Shown here: positions 22,311-32,934 of the stretch, in pieces | Layout: every line of letters starts with the position of its first letter | How positions within the stretch are numbered: the stretch's first letter is position 1 | Assembly: GCA_015680685.1 (NCBI GenBank) | Contig: MNCI01007937.1 | Location: forward strand, 1,303,961 to 1,367,960 | Reading direction: 5' to 3' | DNA from: Gnetum montanum | Lineage: Eukaryota; Streptophyta; Gnetopsida; Gnetales; Gnetaceae | Length of the DNA stretch: 64,000 bases | Translations under genes and position numbers: made by a program | The notes under the pieces: model-generated | Told to the model about the DNA's origin: nothing | Databases searched by the model: none | Seen by the model: only the letters and a program-made list of their open reading frames with translations

Positions 22311-24660
22311 ATGTCTCCTTCTTCGTACGAAAGCACCTCACTGCCTAGGTCTGAAATAGGAAACAATCGGCAACGTAATACACATGACGTTGATCCATTA
22401 GTTCCTCAACAAGCTCGAGTGGTATATATTCATCCTGATGAGTATATACCAGACTTCACCTTTATCCTCCATCAAGATGAACAACTACGTTGGCGAGACT
22501 TAGAAGGTAACATAGTGTTACCTCCCGATCATTCAGTCTCGAGCATGCTTCTTCATGCTCTCACACAAATTGGCATGCCGCACTTACACGCAGAATACAT
22601 TGTGCAAGACCATGACTTAAGAGAATACCATCCCACAGAGGCACAATGTCAAAGGGACTTGCAACAAGAGAGACATCATAAGTCTTTGAAGGGTAAGTAG
22701 TCCCAGGATGCCCCACATGTCTTAAGTGAAAATGAGGGTGGTGAACCTACCTCAGGGAGTTGCCCACACAACGATGTTCCTCCCCTTGACTTTGGCCAAG
22801 GGGTTGTATATCATAACCTTCATTCCATTATTCATAACCCAGGTTCTGATACCCATGGGCACAAAGGGTTTGAAAAATGGACACGAACTCATGATAAAGG
22901 TGGACATTCTTATCGTAATCGCAATCAGGGCTGAGAACATAGAAGAGAAGGTAGAAAACACCGTCATGATGATGGTTCTCCTTCTTCTTCACCTTCATCA
23001 TCTCCTTCACTCTCTCCTTCAATATTCGAATGCGGTCATAAGGAAAAATACCATGGGAATAAAGGTAGGCAAAGTGGAATTCATAGACGAAATAGCCAGG
23101 AAAGGGGACGAGGGCACTCTAGAAAGTCATGACATAGAAGAAGGGAGAGTAGGGAACAACGTAGGCATCATAGATGCCATGGACAAGACGATCACAATGA
23201 ACCCCTACTTGCTACTTGAAGTATGTTAGACATAACTGAGGCTATTAGAATTCCAAAAAGGCACCAAAAAGATAGTAGGATCAAGAGATTAGATATGAAC
23301 AACATCCCATGATTTAAAGGGGGATACAACGCTGATCCTCAAAATCATTTACAAGCATTCCATGATGCGTGTGCCTTACAGAGCATAGAGAATGAATGGA
23401 AAAAAATTTAGTTCTTCCCACAGACATTAGTTAAAGAAGCAGAAAGCTGGTATTGGTCTATAGAACTGGAATCCATTCATAGGTGGAGTACTATGTTAGA
23501 ACTATTTAATGACAAGTACTAAACATACTCCCGAGTATCTAACTTGTGAAAGAAAATACAAGGCTAGAAACAAGGACAACATGAACCCTTGGATGCTACT
23601 GTGGGCCGATACTATGCACTATTACATCATTGTCCTGGCCATGGTTATTCGCAAAGGGATCAACTGTGCCATCTCGTGGATGGACTTAAACATGAAACGA
23701 GAAGAACCCTTGGAACTTATGCCCAAGGAAGACTATCCAAGCTTAGGTCCCATCAAATTCAAAGACTATTGGAGCAAGTTGCTAACGAAGAAGGTGAGCT
23801 ACAGAAGAGAGAAAGTGTGGAAGAGGATAACTGAGATCCTTCCCTTTGGAAGAGGGGAGTAAGATTTTGTAAGGATGAAGAAGAGTCACCACTTGCAGAG
23901 ATGGTGAATAGGAAAACTTTTCCTATCCAAAAGATGACATTAGAAGTTTCGGAAAAGGTATACCAAATGCGGGATTCCCTAGAAAATAGATTTCAAATTG
24001 TTCTTAAAATAGTAGAGGAGTCTAGAGAGCAAGGTAGTGATCGCGAAAAAAGAAAAAAGAGAGAAGTTGAACATGCACGTAGCAAGGGTAAGGGCAAAGT
24101 TTCCATCATTAAAGAGGTTTTGGAGTCGGAAACAGACAATGATACTAGATGAGAGATATGTCAATATGACCATCCTAAGGGTGTTGCCCTATAATCTCAC
24201 ATCTGTAGGAGTTTGGGGTGTATGCACTCAACCCACGATTGAACAAATGGCAAGCACCCCGAAGGTTACCTTATCCTCAAGGTAACCCAAGACAGTTCCA
24301 CCAACCCTTAACATATTATCCCAATGGAACTCCACCACAACCGATTGAGCAATATCAATAGTGGAAATACCCACAATCATGGGGAATGCCACCATCAAGG
24401 CAACAGTATCCTTATTGGTAACCTGACCGGTATGGATATTACGTGCAACAACCAATCTCCCCACGTAACTCTACTAGTCACATCACTCCTCAACCTTACT
24501 ACCAAGCCCACGAGTATTATGGGACTCCCTCTTCTAGAGGCGATATTCTACAAGCATATCATCCTTCTCATCTGGCTGCATCTCTTCCACCAATAGCTCC
24601 ACTACCACCTTCTCCCGTGATGCAAGGTGAAATCCCTACCCAGCCGTAGCAACGTAACGC
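22311..24660 (+). pseudogene. gag: Element A gag, broken
   Basis: Gag forms the virus-like particle and binds the RNA. The ATG at 22311 opens 129 codons (PDEYIPDFTFIL, DEQLRWRDLEGNIVLPP) to a TAG at 22700. Homology to the intact gag of E then continues through a His/Arg/Ser-rich linker (22900-23200), RLDMNNIP and LQAFHDAC (23290-23380), WSTMLELFNDKY (23490), the block with HETRRTLGTYAQGRLSKL (23690-23760), a CQYDHPKG knuckle-like motif (24158) and a proline/tyrosine-rich tail to about 24650. Several stops and small frame changes break it. Overlapping ORFs in other frames are shadows. Confidence 0.7.
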
Positions 24661-24919
24661 TATGAGGGCTATTAACTCTTAACCTACTATTGGTTCCAAC
24701 AACCACATGAAGAAAAGACCTTTATTTAAAACCAATAGTCCAACCAAGCCCTTGCAATCACAAGCGGTTGATTCCTTAGATGCCTCAATATCAATCAAAA
24801 CTTTGGAGCCCCCTTTAACCCAATCACTCCACTCAATGCATAAGGTCATGCTAACACATGTTGTCACCGATTAGATCAAAGCTAGCCACCTTCTTAAGAA
24901 ATTCTTTGATCCTAGGAGT

Positions 24920-25342
24920 CCTCTGAAATACTTACAAATCGTTGGAAATGCAGTGTGCAAGGCTCTTTTCAATTCAAGTTCTGATGTCAACTTGATTTCT
25001 CAAGAAATGTACAAGGCCTTGAACCTACCTCCATTGAAAAAGAGAAACATCCATCTAGAGTTGGCCGACAAGTCCATCACTATCCCATTGAGACTGGTGG
25101 AATACATTGTTACCACTATTTGTGGGTGGTCTTACCTAGCTGACTTCCTAGTGATTTAGGTAAACAACGGTAAGGGGGACTTCCCAATCATAATTGGAAG
25201 AGCATGGCTAAGCACCATCGACAAATGCCTAGGAATTCGTGATCTTTCCCTAGAAATATCAAAGGAAAATACATTCGTAAAGATCAAGAAGAAGAAAGTT
25301 TCGTGCATTGCATACAGTGACATAGGGTCTAATTGCATGTAG
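24920..25342 (+). pseudogene. Element A aspartic protease, active site altered
   Basis: It would cleave the polyprotein. The open part (24953-25159, no ATG start) reads KALFNSSSDVNLISQEMY where the family has an active site of the D-x-G type. Aspartate and glycine are replaced, as in D. The downstream blocks IHLELADKS, ADFLVI and PIIIGRAWLSTI are retained, so the identity is secure. A TAG at 25157 interrupts it. Confidence 0.65.
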
Positions 25343-25599
25343 AGGTCATGGTTTGTGCAAAGTTTAGCATTAACTGCATGCAATCAGTGTGCACAAGTGA
25401 TTAACATACAAAGATGCCTGTATCCAGTAGCCACACCATAGGAAGAAACCCAATGGCTGATAGCTAATTAAGAAAGCAGTTCACTCATATGCATGGAACC
25501 AACTAAGGGTTTGACTTGTGCTTACATCGATAGCATAGACGCATTAGAGCAAGTCCACTGCCAACTTCCAAGTCTTAACCTTGAAAATATCAACTAGGG

Positions 25600-27120
25600 G
25601 AAGTTGGAAATCCCTGAGAAATTTAAGCAGGAGCCCCTCGAGCTAAAATCATTGCCCACCGGTATGGAATACATGTTTCTTAAAAATGGAAAATTGGTAA
25701 TTATCAACGCTAAGCTTGCTCCTCAAACAAAAGAAGAAATCCTAACAGTAATAAATAAATGGTGGAAAGCCTTCGCTTGATCATATCTAGAATTAACTGG
25801 AATAGATCCTAGGATATGCCAACATAGAATTTACACTGACCCCTCCATGAAGCCTTCAAGACAATCGCAGAGGCAATTGAACCCTAAGCTGAAGCAAGTA
25901 GTTAAGCAAGAAATCGAACAGCTTCTCAAGGTTGGGTTAATATACCCCATTGTTGATAGAGAATGGGTTAGCCCCTTAGTTATTGTTCCTAAAAAGGAAA
26001 GAAAATGGATGGTGTGCATAGATTTCAGGCTACTAAATATGACAACATTCAAAGATCACTTTTCATTGCCATTTGTTGACCCAGTCTTAGACACCATCGC
26101 AGGGCATCGCTATTACAATTTTCTGGATGGATATAGCAGATATAACCAAATACAAATAGCCCCAGAAGACTAAGCTAAGACTACGTTCACCAGTCCTTAG
26201 GGAACGTTTGCATACAAATAGATGTCGTTTGGCTTGTACAATGCCCCTACCACATTTCAACAACTAGTTCTAAGCATATTCCAACAGCAGATCAGGAATG
26301 GCGTGGAGGTCTTTATAGATGACTTCTCCACTTATGGAGCAAACTTTAATCAAGCCTTGGACTAGTTGAAGAAAGTGTTAAAAAGATGTGTAGAAACCAA
26401 CTTGAGGCTCAATTGGCAGAAAAGTCATTTGATGATCTAAGAAGGCGTAGTACTTGGGCACAAAATCTCACACACAGGGATAGAGGTAGACCTCGAGAAA
26501 ATCAAAATTATCTAAGGAATTACCCGTCAACCGAAAACTGTCAAAGATATTTGGTCATTCCTTGGACATACTAGCTACTATAGGAGATTTATTGAGAACT
26601 TTTCAAAGGTTGCCAAACCATTGGTGGAATTAACGAAAAAGGATGTACCTTTTAAGTGGATCAAGGAATGCGAATTAGCTTTCCAAACTTTGAAATAGAA
26701 TCTAGTAGAAACACCCATTCTACAAGCTCCTGATTGGTCTAAACCATTCCATATCATAATTGACATTTCCAACTATGCTTTAGGAGTTGTACTTACATAG
26801 TTAGATGACCAGAAGTGTGCTTATTACATCCACTGTGCAAGTAGAAGTATCGCTGGTGCAAAACTTAACTACACTACCACATAGAACGAATTAATGGTTG
26901 TAGTGTTTGCACTAAAAAAGTTTAGACACTATATATTGGGATATAAAGTATATATACATATAGATCATAGTGCAATTCGGTTCCTCATGAATAAGCTAAT
27001 GGTAAGCCCTCGTATCATACGATCGCTTGTAATCTTATAATAGTTCGATTTAACGATGATCAATCGCAAGGGCACTGAGAATGTAGTTGCTGATCATTTA
27101 TCTTGATTGCAATGGGACAA
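25600..27120 (+). pseudogene. Element A reverse transcriptase and RNase H
   Basis: Copies the element RNA into DNA. Visible blocks are WVSPLVIVPKKERKWMVCIDFRLLN (25966-26040), the F-D-Y-S-Y-Q-like block LDGYSRYNQIQIAP (26122-26165), and FIDD at 26312-26323, the catalytic pair of aspartates (YVDD or FMDD in relatives). LGHKISHTGIEVD (26456-26495) and the thumb and connection to about 26640 follow. RNase H then spans 26690-27110, with FHIIIDISNYALGVVLT, ELMVVVFALKKFRHYILG and ENVVADHLS. About fifteen in-frame stops, mostly TAG. Confidence 0.75.
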
Positions 27121-27269
27121 CAAAGAGGATGAGTATCCAATTTCTAATCATTTCCCTGATGAATTCCTCTTTACTAGAGTAGTGGATAATTAATCACCTA
27201 TGGAGACAAACTGGTATAGTAGCATTCTTATCTATCTCTTCACCCAAAAAACATCATAAGAGTTAAACC

Positions 27270-27955
27270 TTAAGAAGAAACAACAGTTTCTTCACTGAGC
27301 CAAGTACTTTATGGAGATCAATGGGAAACCTTACAAAGTATGTCCCAATGACTTGGTTCAATGGTGTGTTCTCGATATAGATCAACTATGAGTTCTCCAA
27401 GACACTCATGAGGGTCCTTGTGGGGGTCATTACATTGGGAGATGAATGGCCATCAAGATCCTGCTTGCAGGATATTATTGGCCTACATTATTTTAGGATG
27501 CCCATCGTTTCATCCAATCTTGTGAGCATTGTCAAAGTGATGGGGAAATGACTGCTAGAATGGAGGGTCCGCAACAATGGATTCAACCATTAGAACCCTT
27601 CAACATTTTGGGAATTGATTTTATGGGGTCGATTACACCAATGTCCAATTAAAAAGCTTATATTATTGTTTCCATTGATTACCTAACAAAATGGGCCAAA
27701 GTAGTTTCTGTTAAAGATTGTACATCATCTACAGTTGCATGATTTGTTCAACAACAAATCATAAACAAGTTTGGTGTGCCACATGCTCTTATTTCAAAGA
27801 ATGATACACACTTCACAGGTGCAACTTTTCGAAAATTAATGCAATGCTTAGGGTTTGAGCATAAATTGACTACACCATACCACCTCCAAGAGAACGGTCA
27901 AGCAAAATTCACCAACAGGGAGATTAAGAAGATATTGACAAGAACCATCAGCAAG
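27270..27955 (+). pseudogene. Element A integrase, part 1 of 3
   Basis: The zinc-binding domain is recognisable at 27400-27540 (HEGPCGGHYIG, then CEHCQSDG). The catalytic core follows, with GIDFMGS at 27610, ISKNDTHF at 27795 (catalytic aspartate lost; usually DNGTHF) and NGQAKFTNREIKK at 27893 (catalytic glutamate now lysine). The frame is cut at 27955 by element B. Part 2 lies at 36447-36524 and part 3 at 53003-53530. Confidence 0.75.
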
Positions 27956-28752
27956 TGATGAGTTGTCATTTGGGGTGAATGTGATATCGCATACGCAATA
28001 TCGTAGCCCAACCTGTGATATTGCATACGCGATATCGCAGCCTGTATCTTCATCTATAAATAAGAGATAGATAGATGAGTTTTAGGAATTAGTTCTTAGT
28101 TCCTTACCCAAACTCTTGCATTTTTTCCTTCTTAGAGTTAGAATTGTTTCCCAGTGTATGTCCGCAGTGTGGTGATTGTAATTGTACGACATCCTTATTC
28201 GAGTGTGATGTACTTGGACACGTACATGACCAACAATAAAGATCGAGATTACTTCATCATTGCAACATTTACTTAGTTTAATCATTTAATTAATTTCTAT
28301 GTACTACTTTCCTAGTTAATCTCTCTCACCCTTAAACTCATATTAAAACACGAAATGAGTACGACTTGATTACGAGCATTTAAGTGTGACTACTTGGTAA
28401 TCCCAGTAGTAGTCGTGCACAAAGTCCAAGATGTGTATGGATAATCAAGGAATGGATGCTCATCACACTTAGGCTAGTTTAGATTCTCTTACACTTTCTC
28501 TCCTAGCTTAGTTAATATTACTTTCCATTGCCTTCAGGAGTAGAATTAGATTAGAAACCATATCATACACCTCACTCTAGACTAAACCATACGTGACAAA
28601 GATAATACTAGTCTAGGTGGGAAGATAGCGAATTGCGACCTAAGGCTAACTGTCTAGATGCCACAACTAGTCTGTCTAAGGAGTTCGACTGGATTGCGCA
28701 TGTAACGCTCGTATTTATATGGTTAAGTGTAGGGGTACCTCGCCACTCATCA
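27956..28752 (+). repeat. Element B 5' LTR
   Basis: 797 bp, TGATGAGTTG...CACTCATCA. U3 is about 99 nt and contains GATATCGC-type palindromic words (28000-28040). TATAAATA is at 28055-28062. AATAAA at 28235-28240 lies beside a stem formed by ATGTAC and GTACAT. Confidence 0.9.
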
Positions 28753-28773
28753 TTGGTGTCGTTGCCAGGGATG
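28753..28773 (+). other. Element B primer binding site
   Basis: TTGGTGTCGTTGCCAGGGA follows the LTR directly. It matches the Athila-type site TGGCGCCGTTGCCGGGGA with C-to-T type changes. Confidence 0.8.
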
Positions 28774-28894
28774 ATGCTAGTTATCTAGATTAGTTATATC
28801 ATACAAGGTCACTGTAAAGGAATTAATGATATATCTTTTAGAAAGAAATAATTATTAAAAAGTCACATATAAATTCACACATAATTGCATAACC

Positions 28895-30522
28895 ATGCCT
28901 CTCCTACAAGACTATAACAATGCCACATCTAGTGTGGAAGTTCATTAGAGAACCAATGAATTATATGACAATGAAGATTGGAGTACACAACCTGAAGTGG
29001 GGTTTTCTTATAAATATGAATGAAAACAACATCATCACAATGCACGAAAGCATAACTTACCTGATGATGATGAACCCCTACTGGCCACTACAAGCTTAAC
29101 GCAAATACAAAAGGCTGTTCGAATCTCACGTAGGCATCATAAAGAGAGCTGTCTACCCAGGCTTGATTTAAACAACTTCCCTACTTTTTCAGGAGGCTAT
29201 GACTTAGATCCACAACAACATTTACAAGCCTTCTGTGATGCCTGCACATGGAATAACATTGATAATGGTTGGCAAAAACTTAAGCTCTTTCCTATGACAC
29301 TCGTTGGCCAAGCAAAAGTATGGTATAGATCGTTAAAACCAAATTCAATACAACGTTGGTCAACAATGATAGAAGTCTTTAATGAAAAATATCAAACCTA
29401 CGCAAGAGTGTCAGCCTTGAGGAAACAAATCCAAGGATGGAAACAAGCAAAACATGAACCCTTGGACATGGCCTTAGAAAGATATTATGCACAATTAAAC
29501 AACTATCTAGGCCATGGGTTTTCCGAGGAAAGGCTAATGTACCATATCATTGATGGGCTTCATAATGAAACAAGAGAGACCCTAGGGATGTATGCCCAAG
29601 GCCAACTATACAAACTACGAACCCATCAATTCCAAGAGCTTATTAAGTGGGTAGTAAAAGAAGAAGGAGAAATGGCTAGATGGGAGAGTGTTGAAAAACA
29701 TCAACAGGACCAAAATCTCAACTTAACAAAGGTCCATGATCATAAAAAGGAGAAATCAACCTATCACAAGGAGAAAGAATCATCTTTGCCAATACAACAA
29801 TCATTAGAAGAAGTCGAGGCAAAGATCAATAAGATGTTGGAATGGACATGTAAAAAGTGTGGAGAATTTATTAATATTATTGAAGATAGAGTTTTGACAA
29901 CCCAAGAAGCAAGAGAAAACATTAGACAATCAGAAAGAAGGGATAAGGAAAACAAGAGCTCAACTACCAATCATAGGTATGAATGAAATATATGCTTGTA
30001 CGATCATCCCAAGGGCCAATGCCCAATACTGTTACATTTACATGAGCATTGGGGAAACACGTTACATCTAGAGTTCGTACAGAGATACTATGTTCAATCA
30101 TAGTGGCAACAATCCCAGTCATGGGGGAAGCCATCCCTAAACTAGAGACACCCTGCATATCCTCCGAATCCAAATGATTATCACATTCAACATCCTATTT
30201 CTCCAACTGGGCCAACGCACTTTATCTCATCACAGTACCATTCTCCTCAATACTATCAGCCCATGCCTTCAACACAACCACCTCCTTGTGCACCTTATAC
30301 TCATTCTAACTTTCAACATTTTCATCCTTTCCCTCCTTCAACACTGCCACCAACTGTTCCTAAGGTGTCTGCACCACCGCAACAACCCATGAACGTTACT
30401 CGTCCTGCTACTACCAACAGCAGTGAGAGGCCTCCTCAACATCCAAAGTGTCCCTTCTTTAAACATGACCGTAAGAAGGGAAAACACAATTCCAAGGCCA
30501 CTACACCCTCCAACTCAGCATA
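28895..30522 (+). pseudogene. gag: Element B gag, nearly open
   Basis: The ATG at 28895 begins the frame. Early stops at 28946 and 29023 are followed by a long open stretch, of which 29294-29986 (230 codons) is the core. Blocks: RLDLNNFPTFSGGY, QQHLQAFCDAC, WYRSLKPNSIQRWSTMIEVFNEKY, ETRETLGMYAQGQLYKL and a lysine/glutamate-rich segment. A knuckle-like YDHPKGQCP follows (30000-30020), then a proline-rich tail ending in TAA near 30522. It lacks most of the N-terminal PDEY segment of A and E gag. It is less damaged than A or D gag, so B is younger. Confidence 0.75.
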
Positions 30523-32242
30523 AGTCCAACTTTGTGGTGCATCCTTATCTTCGAACCCAACGCCTCATGTAACTTCATCAAGGCCAACAACTCACACTCC
30601 AACAATCATATGGCCCAATGAACATAGACATGGAGAGTAACAATCCGATCCCTGCATACCATCTTCCAGTCACCAACATCATAGTGGGTCCACTCGTTAT
30701 CCGGGAACTACATCGTACAAATTGCCCCACTATGCTTATTATAATTAAGTGTGTGAACCCCGATGGGGTAAATATGATCAAGCCTAAATATTTCCAACAT
30801 GCAAGGATCCTCATTTTCCATTTATTAATCCTTGCCATCCTAAACCGTTTAGTTATGGGAGATATCCCCCATTCTAAATAACAAACAGGGTTAATAAATA
30901 CTTTTCATTTTCTTTGATTTTACAACTTTTTGTTTTCCATTTTTTCATTTTTCAATTTCTTGTTTTATCTTTCTACCTTTTTGTATTTTTGTCCTTTTAC
31001 GTTTTTTGTAAGTAATCTCATCTATGAATAAAACACTCATGTGGATCATTAGTTGAGGTGTGTTCTATGTTGTCGAGTCTCAAGTGATCAATTATTTGGA
31101 CAGTGAGCCCATTACACCCACTCATCCATTCTACAAATAAGAGGTTCTGTTCAAGGGGACAGTGATATTCTTGACATTTTTAAAACTTAAAATTAATTTT
31201 GTGTTCATTATACCCAGAATGAAGAAGGATGGACCAAGAGGGAATGATTAGGGTGTGACATCAAGGGAACTTGTCGATTCTCTTTAGTGACGTCAGTGGG
31301 AGTTATCATGCAACGTGGTTGTACTAAGATCCTTGTAGATCTAGCAAAAAATGGGAGTAAGAGTAATCAAAAGGGCACTCAAAAATCCAATGCTGTTCTA
31401 GGGGGTCCCACTGGAAAGACATGCACCCATGCCTGAAGGTTGGAGGCTTCTCTGGATTTGGTATTCAAAAAGAAAAAAAAGTGCCACAAAACAAAAATCA
31501 CTCCTTCCTTGAATAAAATGCCAAGTGATCATACGCCTCGTTGTTATGGTACTCTCATAGTTCCTCATCGTGTTGTTATGTCACTGCTTAGAGGAATGGA
31601 CTTGGCCCTGATCTTGGAACAATGGGTTAATGACACCTTAATCATGCTTTACACATAGGATTCACAGTGCCTTGGGTTAATTACCTCATGTCCCGATTTC
31701 TATGATCCCTTCTATACTGTGTCTCATCTCACTGTTCGTGTAATTGTAGCTTGTGTCATGTGTAATGTAGAATTCTTACCTCATTTCGGTGATAATTACA
31801 TGTGTGTGTTTTGTGGAATTAGTGCGGATTACATTTAACCTTTCTAGTACCCACGGACACTTTAAGTGTGGTTACACAAGGGCATTATAGCTAAGAACTT
31901 GCTTTGGGGAGGACCCACTTATGTAATTTTTTGTAATCTTCACTTATAACACAGCTCACACCTACCATCTCTTACCCTCATTTTATTTTTCATAACATTC
32001 TTTCCCTTTTATTATTACCCCTCTAAATAATAACATTCTTATGTACCATCACATAGCCTTTTTCTCTATCACCCAAGGTCCTTATTCATAAAACCCACAG
32101 ATCATTATTCATGCTTTTAAAACTATCTAATTACCTAAGAACCCCTTAACAATAGCCTAATGTCCTAAGTTACAAAATTAATTTCAAGAAAATCCATCAA
32201 AAATTTAGTTTTTTTTCCTCAGGCCTAAAACATTGATAGGCC
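30523..32242 (+). other. Element B, non-coding interval where pol should be
   Basis: No protease, RT or integrase motif occurs in any frame. From about 31000 the sequence follows element A's post-integrase tail (53600-54800). The clearest shared block is CTGGAAAGACATG...CCCATGCCTGAAGGTT, at 31410-31440 in B and 54147-54178 in A. The pol genes were therefore removed by deletion between about 30880 and 31000. Confidence 0.65.
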
Positions 32243-32441
32243 GTGATATCGCGTACGCGATATCACAGCCGACGTGATATCACATCCCTCTAACCCTATA
32301 ATGCGATATCACGGCTGACACGATATCGTGTCCCTCTAACCCTATAACGCGATATCACAACCGACGCGATATTGTGTCCCTCTAACCCTATAACGTGATA
32401 TCAAGGCCGACGCGATATTGCGTCCCTCTAATCCTATAAAT
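32243..32441 (+). promoter_or_regulatory. Internal U3-like block: palindrome, 4 x 46-bp repeats, TATA box
   Basis: A perfect 24-bp palindrome (half-site GTGATATCGCGT) at 32243-32266 leads into four copies of a 46-bp unit starting at 32257, 32303, 32349 and 32395. Each unit contains GCGATATCAC, GCGATATTG and CCCTCTAACCCTATAA. The last copy ends in CCTATAAATAAG, the same TATA box context as the LTR promoters of B and E. It lies about 500 bp upstream of the second ORF, so it may act as that ORF's own promoter. It could also be the remnant of an LTR. Confidence 0.55.
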
Positions 32442-32455
32442 AAGCAAACGCCCCC

Positions 32456-32456
<1 letters not shown>

Positions 32457-32498
<42 letters not shown>
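32457..32498. repeat. Poly(C) tract of 42 bases next to a single-N join
   Basis: Forty-two consecutive C after CCCCCA. A single N follows at 32502, so tract length and the join are unreliable. Confidence 0.8.
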
Positions 32499-32868
32499 AG
32501 CNATTCACATGGGGGAGTTTTTCAAATTTTTCTCTATGACTTGTGAGTGTGACACCTTTGCTTTTCAACCTATATCTCGCTCGCTAGTACTCTGATTTTA
32601 ATTCTGTCTAAACCTACTTGAACCTGGAGTGTTCAGCTTAGTTGTGGGGGAGGGACATCTTCCGAAAAGAACCTAAATTTTTTGGAATTTATCATCACCC
32701 GAAGGACATCATCTAGGGTAATTAGCTATAACACTTAGAATAACTGTGCTCAAAAGTCATTTAATCCCTAAGTATACCAGGAAACTAAAATTGGAAACCA
32801 CCTAAGTCACAGGACTCATTATTATAATCTTTTGGGTACACATGGAGATAAAAAATTAATTAATTAAG

Positions 32869-32934
32869 GTAAGAAATAAGGTATAACTTAACTTCAAAAA
32901 CAACCTTACTAACGCTTGGCCCGTGTGATTGCAG
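32869..32934 (+). promoter_or_regulatory. Intron-like segment or splice acceptor before element B ORF2
   Basis: AAG|GTAAGAAATAAG at 32869 fits a plant donor. TTACTAAC at 32906-32913 fits a branch point, and GATTGCAG at 32934 fits an acceptor. The next base starts ATG of ORF2. The 66-nt interval is short for a plant intron, so the acceptor might instead serve a donor farther upstream, as proposed for the late ORF of some Athila relatives. Confidence 0.45.

Noticed and set aside
22726-23229. 167-codon ORF in element A
   Set aside because: It is the wrong frame of gag; comparison with element E shows the real frame is the interrupted one.
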